A stretch of 64,000 bases of DNA from Rana temporaria (GCF_905171775.1 NC_053489.1:593009844-593073843), one strand, 5' to 3'. Counted from the first letter of the stretch, positions 11,367-22,576 are shown. The notes: a model not told the origin generated them from the letters alone. Numbers and translations are program-made.

Positions 11367-12273
11367 CTAACCACTTGCCTACTGTGCACATACACCCCCT
11401 TCCTGCCCAGACGAGATTTTAGCTTCCGGCACTGCGTCGATTTAACTGACAATTGTGCGGTCGTGCGACGTGGCTCCCAAACAAAATTGACATCCCTTTT
11501 TCCCCACAAATAGAGCTTTCTTTTGGTGGTATTTGATCGCCTGTGTGGTTTTTATTTTTTGGGCTATAAACAAAAAAAGAGCGTCAATTTTGAAAAAAAA
11601 ACACAATTTTTAACTTTTTGCTATAATAAATATCCCATTTTTTTAAAAATATTATTTTTTTTCTCAGTTTAGGACGATACGTATTCTTCTACATATTTTT
11701 GGTAAAAAAAAAAATCGCAATAACCTGGTTTGCGCAAAAGTTATATTGCCTACAAAATAGGGGACATAATGATTTTTTTTTTTTTTTACTAGGAATGGCG
11801 GCGATCTGAGTTTTTCGGGACTGCGACATTATAGCGGACACATCGCACACTTTTGACACATTTTTGGGACCATTCACATTTATACAGTGAACAGTGCTAT
11901 AAATATGCATTGATTACTGTATAAATGTGACTGGCAGAGAAGGGGTTAACCACTAGGGGGCTGGAAAGGGGTTAAATGTGTATCCTGGGTGTGTTCCAAC
12001 TGTAGGGGGAGGGGGGTGACTGGGGGAGGTGACCGATCTGTGTCCCTATGTACAAGGGACACAGATCGGTCTCCTCTCTCCCTGACAGGACGTGGAGCTC
12101 TGTGTTTACACACAGAGCTCCACGTCCCTGCTCAGTTACTGGGCACGCGCACTGTGTTCCCAGTGACGCGACGGGTGCGCGCGCGCCCTAGAGGCTTTAA
12201 ATGACAGGGCATCATATGACGTCCTGTCGGAAAAATAGAGTCATTTGACGGCGGGCAGGTGTTAAGTGGTTAA
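11367..12273 (-). mobile_element. TTAACCACTT-type element, reverse copy
   Basis: The ends are CTAACCACTTGCC and GTTAAGTGGTTAA. Interior blocks are the reverse complement of the 8.4-9.4 kb copy (for example GGTATTTGATCGCC versus GGTGATCAAATACC). It contains a strong hairpin at 12,040-12,070 (GTCCCTATGTACAAGGGAC). It abuts the next copy head to head. Confidence 0.65.
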
Positions 12274-13777
12274 GGACGCAGCAATATGGCTCGATCCCGC
12301 AAATCACCATAGGTGTACGTCGGATCTTACACAGGGATTTGTGGGTGCGCGTGCGCACTGGCCAGCAGGGGCACCAATCAGTGGGTTGGGCGGACTCGAT
12401 GTCCGCCGGCCACCCGCGATCATTCCCCACAGTGACAGAACGGGAATCTGCCTGTGTAAACAAGACAAATCTCAGTTCTGACAGGAAAGATCACACAGAT
12501 CCTGTCTTTCTGCTATGCAGCCAGATGGATCTGTGTGTTTCCCCAGTCACACAACCCCCCATACAGTTAGAACACACAGTGAGGTCACACATTTAACCCC
12601 TTGATCACCCCTGTTGTTAACCCCTATCTGACAGTATCATTAGTAAAATGCAATGACAGTGCATATGTTTAGCACTGATTACTGTAATAATGTTAATGGT
12701 TCAAAAAAGTGTAAAAAATGTCAATTAGGTGTTTCAATCTGTCTGCCACAATGTCGCTGTCCCACTAAAAATTACTGATCATCGCCATTACTAGTAAAAA
12801 AAATAATAATAATGTAGCAAGATACCACTTTAGATATGGATAAAAGACTGCCGTTTTCAGATAAAGAAGGAACTCAGCTCCCTCCGGTGGCCAATTGTTA
12901 TAATAGCCACCTCCTGTTTGATTTTTACCCTGGTACAGCAGTGAATGTTGGGAATTGAAGTGCAGGGAGAAAAAGACTCCATTGCCCTGGTCAGGTGACA
13001 GACTACAATGTCCAGAATGCAACTGTGCGATCCCAAAATACTTTGCGCCCCGCACAGCCTGCTGGGTGAAGAAATTTAAGGAGGCGGACGTCCTTGGCTC
13101 GCTCTCTCTGGACCGTCTCTCAAAGCAAGAAGGAGGCCTGTGTTGAGGCTTGTCTCCTGGAGCCTAGGCCTGAGAAGCCTGGGCCTATACACGCCTGTGC
13201 GGATCGCCCATCCTGTGAGGGGAATTCCTGACGGAGTGACCGGACCTATAATCAAACCTGTATTTATTTATTATTACTAATGACTTTTCCTTGGTTAAGT
13301 TTAAACATGTGTGCTGTCTATCTATTATCCTGTGGGACCAGTACAACACAAGGTAACAGTTTATTTACAAATTTTACTGTGGTGTGATAGAATTGTGTTT
13401 CCCCATCAGCCAGTGGGATCCACAATCATTACCAATACCAGTTGTGCCAAGGGAGGGTTCAAGACAGTTTTAGGGGTTGATAGCCAGAGTACAGATACCA
13501 AAACAAACCAGCAGCTCCTTGGGTGGTAGTGCTACAATAATAAAAATGCAAAAAAACTATCCCCTATTTTGTAGACGCTATAACTTTTGTGCAAACCAAT
13601 CATTATATGCTTATTGTGATTTTTTACCAAAAATATGTAGAAGAATACATATTGGGCTAAACTGATGAAGACATTTGTTTTTTTTGGGGATATTACTTGC
13701 AGCAAAAAATTGTTTTTTTGGAATTGTCGCTGATTTTTGTTTATAGCGCAAAGATCTTCCGGCGCTGAAGTTGTTAA
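12274..13777 (+). mobile_element. TTAACCACTT-type element, forward copy, interrupted
   Basis: Family blocks run forward from 12,274 (ACAGATCCTG, TTAACCCCTATCTGACAG, CATTACTAGTAAAAAAAAT) to 12,812, then resume at 13,537 (TCCCCTATTTTGTAGACGC) and end at TTAA 13,774-13,777. The LTR-like element at 12,813-13,536 splits it. Non-coding. Confidence 0.6.
12813..13536. mobile_element. LTR-like element, candidate solo LTR (724 bp)
   Basis: It begins TGTAGCAAGATACCAC and ends GGTGGTAGTGCTACA (TG...CA), flanked by the 4-bp duplication ATAA (12809-12812 and 13537-13540). No internal gag or pol frame is present. The size, TG/CA ends and short TSD fit a solo LTR left by recombination. The unusually long inverted end (TGTAGCA plus a TACCAC block) leaves open another element type. 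It interrupts a TTAACCACTT element that otherwise reads continuously. Confidence 0.5.
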
Positions 13778-13949
13778 TTTGCTAATGTCACACAACTGGG
13801 TGGGCTCCAGGCGCAGTTTTTAAAGCCAATTAAAGCCTCAGGCTCTAATCATCATCACAATTTGTGTTTTATCCAGCTGTATCCAACACCAACATGTCAG
13901 AAAATAATAACAAAAATTCAAAAACAGAATCGCTGAGTTGGAAAAAGGA

Positions 13950-14145
13950 TCAACCCTTGTGTCAGTATTTTTTTCCAACCACCTTCTGCTTTATATACAG
14001 CCTCTAGTCTGTTGGAATATGTCTCTACTAACTTTGCACATCTAGACTTTGCAATATTTTCCCACTCTTCTTTGCAGAACTGCTCAAGTTCAATTTAATT
14101 TGATTCTGACCATTTGTGGACAGTCTTCAAGTCATTCCACAATTA
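13950..14145 (-). pseudogene. Tc1/mariner terminal fragment
   Basis: The stretch with TATGTCTCTACTAACTTTG, TTCCCACTCTTCTTTGCA and AACTGCTCAAG is recognisably the same non-coding/3' region as 41,190-41,330 in the Tc1 composite. Only about 200 bp remain, without a transposase frame. It is cut on its right by the poly(T) start of the antisense LINE. Confidence 0.5.
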
Positions 14146-14146
14146 T

Positions 14147-16147
14147 TATTTTTTTCAAATTTTTTATTGGGTTTTATCATATAATACAGAACAGAGGAAA
14201 ACAATAGCCATTGTATTTCAATACACAGTAAAGATACATAAAAAGAACAAGCAAAGTTGAACATCAGAAGCGCTATAGCGCAATAAGAGGTGAAGGTCAT
14301 CATCATTCCCCCCAGACACCCCATCTGGGAACTTACTGTGTCTTGAGGGAGAGACAACACATCCAACCTTCAGGGTACATTATATTTTTGACACGAGAGG
14401 GTTGCCAATAATTGGTAGTACAGAAAAGATAGGGAAATTATCATATAGGTAGTAGTACAGTCAGTTGTAATGCAGCAGCTGTTATTTCATAACTGAAGAA
14501 TTGACAACAATATAACAATGGTGTGGCATACATGAATTCCATGAGGCATTGGTTATTTAGCAATCAAATAACTTCTGTGAGTGAGGGGGGGCTCAAGAGA
14601 TTTCCATTTTCTGGCAATTGTCAGCCTGGTAGCAATAAGGACGTGAGTTAGAATGAGGTGAGTGGCTGGAGGCCAGGAGTCAAAGCCTAGACCCAAAAGG
14701 ATCAATTGCGAGGACAGTGAGATAGGAGTAGATAGGATGGAGAAAAGGAGTTTTGTGAGGGCACCCCAAGAGGGTTTCAGTTTGGGACAAGACCACCATA
14801 TATGTATTGTTGTGCCAGAGTGGCACAAGTTCTCCAGCAGGAGTCTGATGTGTTTGGGTATATCTTTGCCAGTTTAGACGGTGTAAGATACCAGTTATGT
14901 AGGATTTTTGTACCATTTCCCAGTGTGTGATACATCGGGAGAATTTTAGTGGCCTTCTGATGCCGCTGTGCCATTGCTGGAGGGTATAGGTACATTTGAG
15001 GAGGTTCTCCCATTTCAGCATAGAAGCTGTTTTGGTGTCCGGTACTGGGTTGGTGAGGAGCTTGTAGATAAAAGAGATGCCTTATGGGCAGCACAGTGGT
15101 GTAGTGGTTAGCACTTTCACCTAGCAGCAAAAGGGTCGCTGGTTCAAATCCTGACCATGACACCATCTGCCTGGAGTTTGCATGTTCTCCCTGTGTCTGC
15201 ATGGTTTTCCTCCGGGTACCCTGGTTTTCGTAGGAGCCAGAAGAAATAATTTGTAGACCATTGTTAAGAGCGCTGAGCGGATTCTGAGGTACACAAAGAA
15301 GTCTCTGGATGGAATGTGGTAGGTCTTTTGTAGTCGCTGGAATGGTGAGAGCAGGGAGTCGTGGTAGAGATCTCCAATGGTAGTAACTTCTTTATGTATC
15401 CAGTTTGAGATTGGGATATCAAGTAGGATTGTCATGAAGTATCCGGTGGGGTATGCCACCTAGTTGTTGAAAGACTGCTCGCCATGTTTTAAGAGTCGCA
15501 TTGACTGTGGAAAGATAGCTTAGCTTTTTATGGTGTTGCAGGAGTAGTGCACTAAGGATCAGTTAAGGATGAGTTTCCATGACTGTTGCTTCTATTTGTA
15601 TCCAAGGATTTTGTATATTTGCTTTCCACCAGTATTTGGTTTGATCTAGAATGGTTGCTTTGAAGTATCCTGAGATGTTAGGAGCTCCAATCCCACCATT
15701 AGATGTTGGTGAACAAAGGGTAGATCTTTTAATTCTGGGGTTTTTCCCATTCTGAATACAAGAGGTTAGGATAGCTTGAAATTTGTTAAGATGTGATTGT
15801 AGTAAGGTGATAGGTAAAGTTCAGGATAGGTACAGTATATGAGGTACATCGCCCATGAAAAAGAGGTGTGTTGAGCAATGCTACGTTTGGTGTTAGGATC
15901 GATATTGGCTCCAATCATACAGGATTTGAAGTAATTGATTTTGTATAAAGATGCTTTGCTGAAAAGGTCCAGGGTATGATGAAGTTGGGGGAGAGATTGT
16001 GTGGGGTTGGTAATAAAGACTTTATGGTTGCGCTCCCCAATCTCAATGCCAGAAATGGAAGGGTTTGAACAAGTGGAGTTTGCTAGTGGTTCCATGATAA
16101 GAGTAAAAATGAATAGGGTTGCGGGGGGACCATGCCTTTGGCACAGC
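14147..16147 (-). pseudogene. L1/Tx1-type LINE ORF2 pseudogene, antisense
   Basis: The element reads on the minus strand: the poly(A) end is the T-rich stretch at 14,147-14,170, with an antisense AATAAA-like signal beside it. Moving 5'-ward, the C-terminal ORF2 region has HIWWSCPKL (14,740-14,810 in frame pieces), then HKEVTTIGDLYHDSLLSPFQRLQK (15,270-15,400), then a reverse-transcriptase palm piece with FIFTLIMEPLA and GIEIGERNHKVF followed directly by ITNPTQSLPQL (15,960-16,140). In L1-type enzymes the YADD-type catalytic box lies between those last blocks; here it is missing, apparently by deletion. Several frameshifts and stops separate the pieces. The 5' end is lost at ~16,147. A tRNA-like SINE is inserted at ~15,087-15,233. 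Family assignment is from the protein motifs and is firm to the L1/Tx1 level. Confidence 0.75.
15087..15233 (+). mobile_element. tRNA-derived SINE
   Basis: It starts GGGCAGCACAGTGGTG. An RNA polymerase III A-box-like TGGTGTAGTGGTTAGCAC (15,097-15,116) is followed by an exact B-box GGTTCAAATCC (15,139-15,149). The tail part has the GGAGTTTGCATGTTCTCCC block known from widespread vertebrate tRNA-related SINEs. It is not a functional tRNA gene because it lacks a complete cloverleaf 3' half. It splits the antisense LINE. Confidence 0.7.
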
Positions 16148-16149
16148 AT

Positions 16150-16456
16150 GATCCCTATTGGGTTGCCGGAGGTGGGGGGACCCTTGTTGCTCCGGGGACC
16201 CGGCCTGGAGTTTGTTGTTGCAACACCTTACGTCAGTGGGACCTTCAGAAAATCCTCATGTTCTGCTTTTATGCATGTACCAGTTCTTAAGGGTATCACG
16301 GCCTTTTCAGATTCTATGGATACTTTTTCATGGTTGCATTGTTCTTTGTCTTAACGGGGCTGTTCCCCCCGTAATGCTGTATTATCTGTTGCATATATAT
16401 TGTTTGTACGTGCATCTCATTTTCAATAAAAATGTATTGAAAGCAAAAAAATAATA
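16150..16456 (+). pseudogene. LINE 3' end on the plus strand
   Basis: The stretch ends with CATTTTCAATAAAAATG and then an A-rich tail (16,440-16,456). That is the form of an L1-type 3' UTR with poly(A). It adjoins the antisense LINE at ~16,147-16,150 with no gap. The 3' UTR differs from the antisense copy's, so it is more likely a second insertion than one inverted element. Confidence 0.5.
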
Positions 16457-17284
16457 ATGGGGATAGGGGGAAGCTTTAACGGGTTCCATTGATTATATGG
16501 AAGGGATCTGAGAGAATCCCCAAATTTATGTGGCGCTGGGAGAAGAGTATAGAGCCAATTTGGCATTTAGTATAGGGCCAGAAAAGGCAAATTTCATTAG
16601 GACCGTGTAACGACACCCGAGTATGAAAGGGGTTAAAGTAATTTAGGACATTCCATTCCCAAACACAAAGGCAACTACCGAACACTTAAATCAGCCGAAC
16701 AAGAAACCCATACAAATAATTCCCCCCCCCCCCCAAGTACGAGTCAAGGCTCTGTATTGGAGGTCAAGCAGGATTTAGACTTTTCTTGAAATGAATACAG
16801 GCTGTTTATATACACTTGAGAATACTGCAGTCACCACGTGAACAATGACCCGGATCCACCCACAACATCACACAATGGTTACATAACGAGCCCCCAATAC
16901 ACATTATTCTGAGTGTCAATACATCCCTGTATTTCAGACAACAGGTGAGTTCATTAGCACACTTAATAATAGGTGTTTAACAGGGGTGTGTAATTACAAA
17001 TGTTGATCTAATATTTCTCAGCAGGGCCCATTCCTGCCCTCAACAAGAGTATCTGTGAGGCTTTACAGTGTTGTGCCACCACCACCACTGCCTAAGGCCC
17101 AATTTGTATGCCCCAGTTCAACAGTGGCATGTGATTACAATTACTGATATATTATTTCACAGCAGGGCCCATTCCAGCACCCACCAAGAGTAACTGTGGG
17201 GGCTTACAGTGTTCTGGTACCACCAACACCTAAGGCCCAATTTTCTGCAGAGTATATAGGGCAGGTCGTATAGTATATACAGGC
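16457..17284. other. Unassigned sequence, possible LTR remnant
   Basis: A TGTAACGACACCC motif at about 16,605 could be an LTR start, but I find no matching CA end, TSD or partner. A run of C occurs at 16,722-16,735. Two similar segments (17,010-17,100 and 17,155-17,245, sharing CAGCAGGGCCCATTCC and CCTAAGGCCCAATTT) form an imperfect direct duplication of about 145-bp period. Confidence 0.4.
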
Positions 17285-17629
17285 GGTCTCCTACTTTCAA
17301 ACATCCGTCTTACAAATGACTCCTACTTACAAACGGAGGGAGACAACAGGAAGTGAGAGGAAATCTACCCCATGGAAGGGAAATTCTCTCATGTTAGAGT
17401 TAATATGGGAAAAATGTGTCTCCACTGATGCTTTTTCACCAATCCTTGTTTCCCTAATAACCCCAAATTTTAAAAATCCAATTGAATTGTCATTGGGACA
17501 GAAAGTAAGGTGAAATATTCTGAACAGGGGCACAGACAGCAAAACAAATGTTACAGGGGTGACAACCCTTCCCTATGCTATCCAAAAAGCTTAAAAATAG
17601 ATTTTTGGCTGGAGCTACACTTAAAAAAT
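17285..17629. repeat. Putative interspersed repeat (CAAACATCCG / TTACAAACAG)
   Basis: The left edge (CTCCTACTTTCAAACATCCG) and the stretch near 17,640 (TTACAAACAGATTCAAC) look like parts of a known frog-style repeat, but no complete boundaries or second copy exist in the window. Frames at 17,316-17,725 overlap on both strands and have no domain. Confidence 0.3.
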
Positions 17630-18305
17630 GTACCTGTTCCAAATTACAAACAGATTCAACAAACCTACAGTCCCTGTCTTGTTTGGACCGCTTGTATACT
17701 GCTGTTCAGAGTATATAGGGACTGAGGGCCCCACGCTTTTCCTTTTTTTTTATTCGGGTGCAGGGTTCCCCTTAATATTCATACAAGACCCAAACGGCCT
17801 GGTAATGGGCTGGGGGGGGGGGGTGTACCCCTGCCGTTTTTCTCAATAATTTTCATCCATTTTGCAGGGACCCGACAATACATTACAACCGCAAGCAGTT
17901 TTAAGTGACTTTTATTCCTTTAGAAATGTCATTTTGTGCAGGGACTGTTCTAAACACGGGAAACACGTGCCACGTTACAGGAATACTATAGATACCATCC
18001 AGGTATGATATTTAAAGGAATATTTCACTTTTATTTTTTCACTTTAAGCATTATTAAAATCACTGCTGCTGAAAAAATGACAGTTTTTAAAAAAAGAAAA
18101 ATTGCATTGATAAATGTCCCCTGGGGAAGGACCCGGGTTACCAAATACTTTTTAAGGCAATAACTTTCATATTAGCTTTTAAAATTTGCACTTTTGATTT
18201 TTGACGTTCGAGTCCCATAGACTTTAACGGTGTTCGAAGGTTCGCGCAAACTTTCGGTCCGTTCGCATGTTCTGTTGCAAACCGAACTGGGGGGTGTTCG
18301 GCTCC
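17630..18305 (-). repeat. Family D repeat, reverse uninterrupted copy
   Basis: It ends GGGGGGTGTTCGGCTCCTCCC, the reverse complement of the GATGAGCCGAACACCC start seen at 5,772. It includes CCCATAGACTTTAACGGTG, GGACCCGGGTTACC and TTTTTTCACTTTAAGC. The last of these is the empty counterpart of the TTAA MITE insertion site at 2,295. Confidence 0.6.
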
Positions 18306-19667
18306 TCCCTTTTCAGTTTATATGTAGTGATACCGAAAGAAACATGATATAGAGTAAGAGGAACTGTTAGAGTGGGTGTATTATAATAAATAGATATATG
18401 AGACTGTAAATGGCTATTTTATCTACTCAACTTATTCATATTAAAACATAAAAAGTTGAACAAAATAGAAAACATGTAACACTATGTGACAAGAGTGCAG
18501 TGCATTATATGTATGTAGGGCAATTTGTTTTAAAACTAAGATGTGAATAACAAGAAGTAGGAAACATTTCTAAAAACACAAATTGATTCAATGCCCAATT
18601 ATTGTATCTGTCATGAACCTATGTGTGCAATATGACAGCAAGTAAGTAATTATGAAATAAAACTAACAATCACGCTGCCTATATGTGACAGAAGGTGGTT
18701 CCCTTAGCTAGCTGGCAGCAAAGGTTGTTTACCTGGTTTCTGATTTTTAATTGACTGTCTGGCATTCTTGGTAGCAGCTGGTCTTTAATTAGTTGGAAAA
18801 TTATTGTCACTTTAAAAAAAAAAAAAAAAAGGGGAAAAAAAAACCTCAAAGCAATTAAACATAAGATTTCATATGGTGTTACATTGTTGTCAAGTTCAGT
18901 CTTTTTTTTGCTCTTTATTCTGTCTTTGTAATGTTTATAAATGTAAACAGAGACCAGTCAGCCTCCTAATTTAACTTTTTTTTTTTAATATAGTAAGCAC
19001 AGTGTTATTATAGTTGAATCTCTTGAGGTTAATTAGTAATTTTTTTTCTATAGCATATTATACAACATTCCACATGTGTTGTTTTTGCTCCATCATTTTT
19101 AAACTGCAAACCCAGGAGAATTGTCTTTTTGATGGTCCCTATCATTGACGACCCATGTCCACTAAAGAAAACACAACTACTGTAAAATTTTAATTTGTCG
19201 TGGCTCCAGAGAGTTGTAAATGAAAAAAACGACAAGTCCCATCTTCCACTGTAGCAAAGGTACTGTTTTTTTCAATGAAGCATAAGTGCAGCAGTGTCAC
19301 TGTACTGGTAGTCCATTGATACTTCCTCCAGCTTTGACGCTGATGGGCTGTACCTATGTACAGACATGATATTATGGAATATTCTGTAGAAACCAGAGCA
19401 ATGCATATGGTCCACTGATCGCCATTGTAAGGCTTTTGCAAAAAAATAATAAGTGCACATTTTAGCTTTTTGCAATACGGGTCCATTTGTAATATTTTTG
19501 CAGTGTGGAATTCTCCTTTAAAATGTTATTAAAACCTAACAAAAAAGCATACACTACAGACCTCAGTACTTACCATATTTGTTTGTCTGCTTTTCTTTTT
19601 AAACATGTAGTTGTCTTAAGTCCTTCTCTCAAAATGCTCTCTTTCCTTTTTTTGGCTGACTCCATCC
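18306..19667. other. Unassigned sequence
   Basis: Contains poly(A) 18,814-18,843 and T-runs. An antisense frame of 98 residues at 19,190-19,486 and a shorter one at 19,029-19,235 lie in tandem, but I recognise no domain and cannot support a gene. Confidence 0.4.
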
Positions 19668-19675
19668 ACTTACAG

Positions 19676-20652
19676 CAGTAGTTCTCAACCTTCTAGTGCC
19701 GTAAACCCTTGATAAAATTTCCCAAGTTGTGGGGACCCCTAACTGTAAAATTATTTTTGTGGGTTGTCAGCACCCAAGGCAAGGCAAGTAATTTGCACCC
19801 CAAGCCCATTCTATTTATAGAGTATTAAACCCCTAATGGTACCTCTTAGGATGTACCACTCCTTCTCTTTTGTTCGCCTTCCTTTACCTTTTATCTCTCT
19901 CTATCCTAATTTCTTGTCCCCCCATCCCTCCCCTTAGGCATCTTTCTTGTTCTTTCTCTTATTCCTTCTCTCCCTTTTTCTTTGTACCTCCCCCTTTTTC
20001 CTCTCCTTTCCATGTATTCTTTATTCCTTCTCTTACTCCTTGTTGGGGGGGGGGGGTTGGGTTGAGTGGCAGCACTGGGGAGAGTTCTGATCAGCAAACT
20101 TAGGTGCTTTTGATGAAGGTCATCTGCTGATCTGAGAACTGTAGTGAGGACTTTTAATGGCAACTGTAATCACAGATAGTGTCACTCACTGTGTCTCCAG
20201 CTTTGTGGTGTCTCGTAGCAGTGACACCTATGCTGAAATCAGGAGATAGGGTCTCCTTCAGCCCCTCCCACTTCACATTCCTCACCAGTCAGCTGACCTC
20301 TAATGTCTGCCCCCCAGAACTCAATGGGTGGCTGTGAAGAGGCTGATTGGGCGGCCGTGGGCTCCAGAGACAGCCCAGCTGGGCGGCCACAGGCTCCAGA
20401 GACAGCCCAGCTGGGCGGCCACAGGCTCCAGAAACAGCCCAGCTGGGCGGCCACAGACTCCAGAGACAGCCCAATTGGGCAGCCACAGGCTCCAGAGACA
20501 GCCAAGCTGGGCGGCCACAGGCTCCAGAGACAGCCGCAAAAAGTCTGGGAGAGAGCGGTGCGGGCTTCAGGAACAGCCCAGGATTTGGTGACCCCTGGCA
20601 AATCATCATTCGACCCCCGAGGGGGTCCCGACCCTCAGGTTGAGAACTACTA
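19676..20652. mobile_element. hAT/Charlie-type MITE with internal minisatellite (977 bp)
   Basis: The ends CAGTAGTTCTCAACCT and AGGTTGAGAACTACTA are inverted. The flanks ACTTACAG (19668-19675) and ACTTATAG (20653-20660) form an 8-bp TSD with one mismatch. AGNNGTTCTCAACCTT ends are typical of non-autonomous hAT-Charlie elements. No transposase is present. The interior carries poly-pyrimidine tracts and a 32-bp minisatellite. Confidence 0.8.
20360..20535. repeat. 32-bp minisatellite (about 5.5 units)
   Basis: Units start at 20,360, 20,392, 20,424, 20,456, 20,488 and 20,520, each GGCTCCAGAGACAGCCCAGC plus TGGGCGGCCACA with 0-3 changes. Because 32 is not a multiple of 3 and the unit lacks stops, it opens frames of 72-120 residues in most frames on both strands. 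Those frames are artefacts. Confidence 0.9.
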
Positions 20653-20660
20653 ACTTATAG

Positions 20661-21757
20661 GGACCCGTAGGGCCATCTTTGCCTGCATGATCCCAGCTAG
20701 CAATACAGAAAAGTCTCCTTGAGTCCACCAGAACATATATTCCCAACAGCAAGCCATTCCCCTGCTGCCCCTTTCTCCCTCCTCCAAGTGAGTGTTTTTG
20801 ACAAAGGCTGGGGCTTACGCTGTTTCAAGTACACTGTACATGTGAGGTACCCAAGGCTCGTCCTCTGCTACAGGAAGTTTGGGGAAGTGGTGCTGTGTGA
20901 CCTGTTTTGTTTGATATGGGGTCACAATTATGTTCCTGAGGGACAGGCCATGCACGGTTGGAAGGAAATACAAACAATTTTGAATAAATAAAGTTTCTGT
21001 GCATTTAAAAAGAAAATAAGGATGTAAAACATCAGATTACATATAAACATAATAAACAAAACTAATTGAAATAAAATTGAATCCAAACCATATTAGTTCC
21101 CCATGCATACAAGCATTTCAGCCTACCTGCACATGAATTTTGGCTTTCTAAATATAAATAGTTGCAGTGGTACAGTTAGCGCATTCCTTTTATATTTTGT
21201 GTACAGTATTTCTTCTTAAGTGCACAACAAATGCACCTAGAAAGTAATACAGTGGCAGATGTGTTCCTCAACACTTGGTGATCACACAAATCTGTTAGAA
21301 AGCAAGGCTGTGTGGCTTTAACGTGGTATTGCAGCTTACCAATTCTTTAATGTTTTGGATACATTTGTTTTCTTATTTCTTTTATTTTCACCTGGATATT
21401 CTGGCGAGTAAATCTGTTATTATTCAATTTCCTTTAATAGACCAAGCAATTAGAGGGTTGAGACAAACCATTTACCATTGACAAGGGTGCTTGCAATGAT
21501 CCGTTTCATTTAATTATGTAACACTTTTATCCGAAAACTGAAAAATATGATGCTGTAACTTAAAAAGTATTAGCTGTATTACGGCTAAATTATTAGTTAA
21601 AATACATGTGAACTCTTACCTGGTAAAACAACTCATTCAATTTAAAGAACAAGTAAAGGCAAAATGCTGTACTGTATACTATACTATAATGTATATGTAT
21701 CATTATAAATACTTTTTGTTTATTTTTTTCACAATAATATTTTATTGAAGTAAAAAT
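20661..21757. other. Unassigned sequence
   Basis: A 90-residue frame at 20,719-20,991 is followed by tandem AATAAATAAA at its end, but I recognise no domain and no splice context. Nothing else is supported. Confidence 0.35.
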
Positions 21758-21758
21758 A

Positions 21759-22095
21759 ATGCCACGTACACACGACCATTTTTCATGACGAGAAAAAATC
21801 AGTTTTTTAAAATGGTCAGTGTGTAGGCTCCAGAGCATTTTTCTCAACATGAAAAATGGGCATTAAAAATTTAGAACATGCTCTAAATTTTCTCGTAGTT
21901 TTTCACGTTGTCGTTTTTCACGTCGTGAAAAGCGGTTGTGTGTAGGCTTTAACGACGGGAAAAAAATGTGCATGCTCAGAAGCAAGTTATGAGAAGGGAG
22001 CACTCGTTCTGGTAAAACTAGCATTTGTAATGGAGATAGCACATTCATTACTCTGTAACAGACTGAAAAGCACGAAGACTGAAATGCGCAAATCG
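21759..22095. mobile_element. GTACACACGA foldback element, truncated, CGTGAAAA word
   Basis: The left terminus is ATGCCACGTACACACGACC. The interior repeats CATGACGAGAAAAA / TTTTTCACGTCGTG in both orientations and matches 36,081-36,596. The right terminus is missing; sequence breaks off just before the next TTAA element at 22,102. Confidence 0.65.
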
Positions 22096-22105
22096 TTTGT
22101 TTTAA

Positions 22106-22576
22106 AGGGGTTGTAAAGGTAATTTTTTTTTTACCTTAATGCATCCTATGAATTAAGGTAAAAAAACATCTGACAGCACCGCCCCCCCCCCCGAGCCCCC
22201 TTTTTTTTCTTACCTCACCCCTCGAAAGTCCCGGGCGCGTTCTCGTCATCCTGTTCGGTTCCCAGCCTGGCCGTTGATTGGCTAGGCTGGGCAGCCATTG
22301 GCTGGCGCTGCTGTCAATCACAGCGGATGACGTGGCGCGCCGGGGGGCGGGGCCGAGTGATACAGTATCACAGGAGCGCACTCGCAAAAGCTTTCCACCA
22401 TGCGAGGGAGCTCGCATGAACGTGGAAAGCTTTTGCAAGGAGGAGCAGAGACAGCCGCCGAGGGACCCCAGAAGACACAGATCGGGGCCACTCTGTGCAA
22501 AACGAACTGCACAGCGGAGGTAAGTATAATATGTTTGTTATTTTTAAACAAAAAAAATCTTGCCTTTAGTGTCCCT
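22106..22576. mobile_element. TTAA-flanked MITE
   Basis: TTAA lies at 22102-22105 and 22577-22580. Ends are AGGGGTTGTAAAGG and CCTTTAGTGTCCCT. It has the ACCTTAATGCAT / ATTAAGGT hairpin and the AAGTATAATATGTTTGTTATT tail shared with the copies at 2.3 and 25.2 kb. A further internal inverted pair is AAGCTTTCCACC / GGAAAGCTTTTGC. Non-coding. Confidence 0.75.

Noticed and set aside
15087..15160. Possible tRNA gene
   Set aside because: A and B boxes are present, but the 3' half cannot complete a cloverleaf and the tail is typical of a SINE.
16605..17284. Complete LTR retrotransposon starting TGTAACGACACCC
   Set aside because: I found no matching terminal CA with target-site duplication, no second LTR and no gag or pol domain.
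19029..19486. Candidate antisense host exons
   Set aside because: Two open frames lie in tandem, but I recognise no domain and no convincing splice sites; AT-rich surroundings make such frames likely by chance.
20239..20653. Six overlapping open frames of 72-120 residues with LEPVAAQLGCLWS / APETAQLGGHR-type repeats
   Set aside because: They are translations of a 32-bp minisatellite on both strands. The unit length is not a multiple of three and lacks stops, so all frames stay open.
20719..20991. 90-residue frame ending near AATAAATAAA as a possible terminal exon
   Set aside because: No domain, no upstream acceptor I trust, and the polyadenylation-like signal alone is weak in AT-rich DNA.
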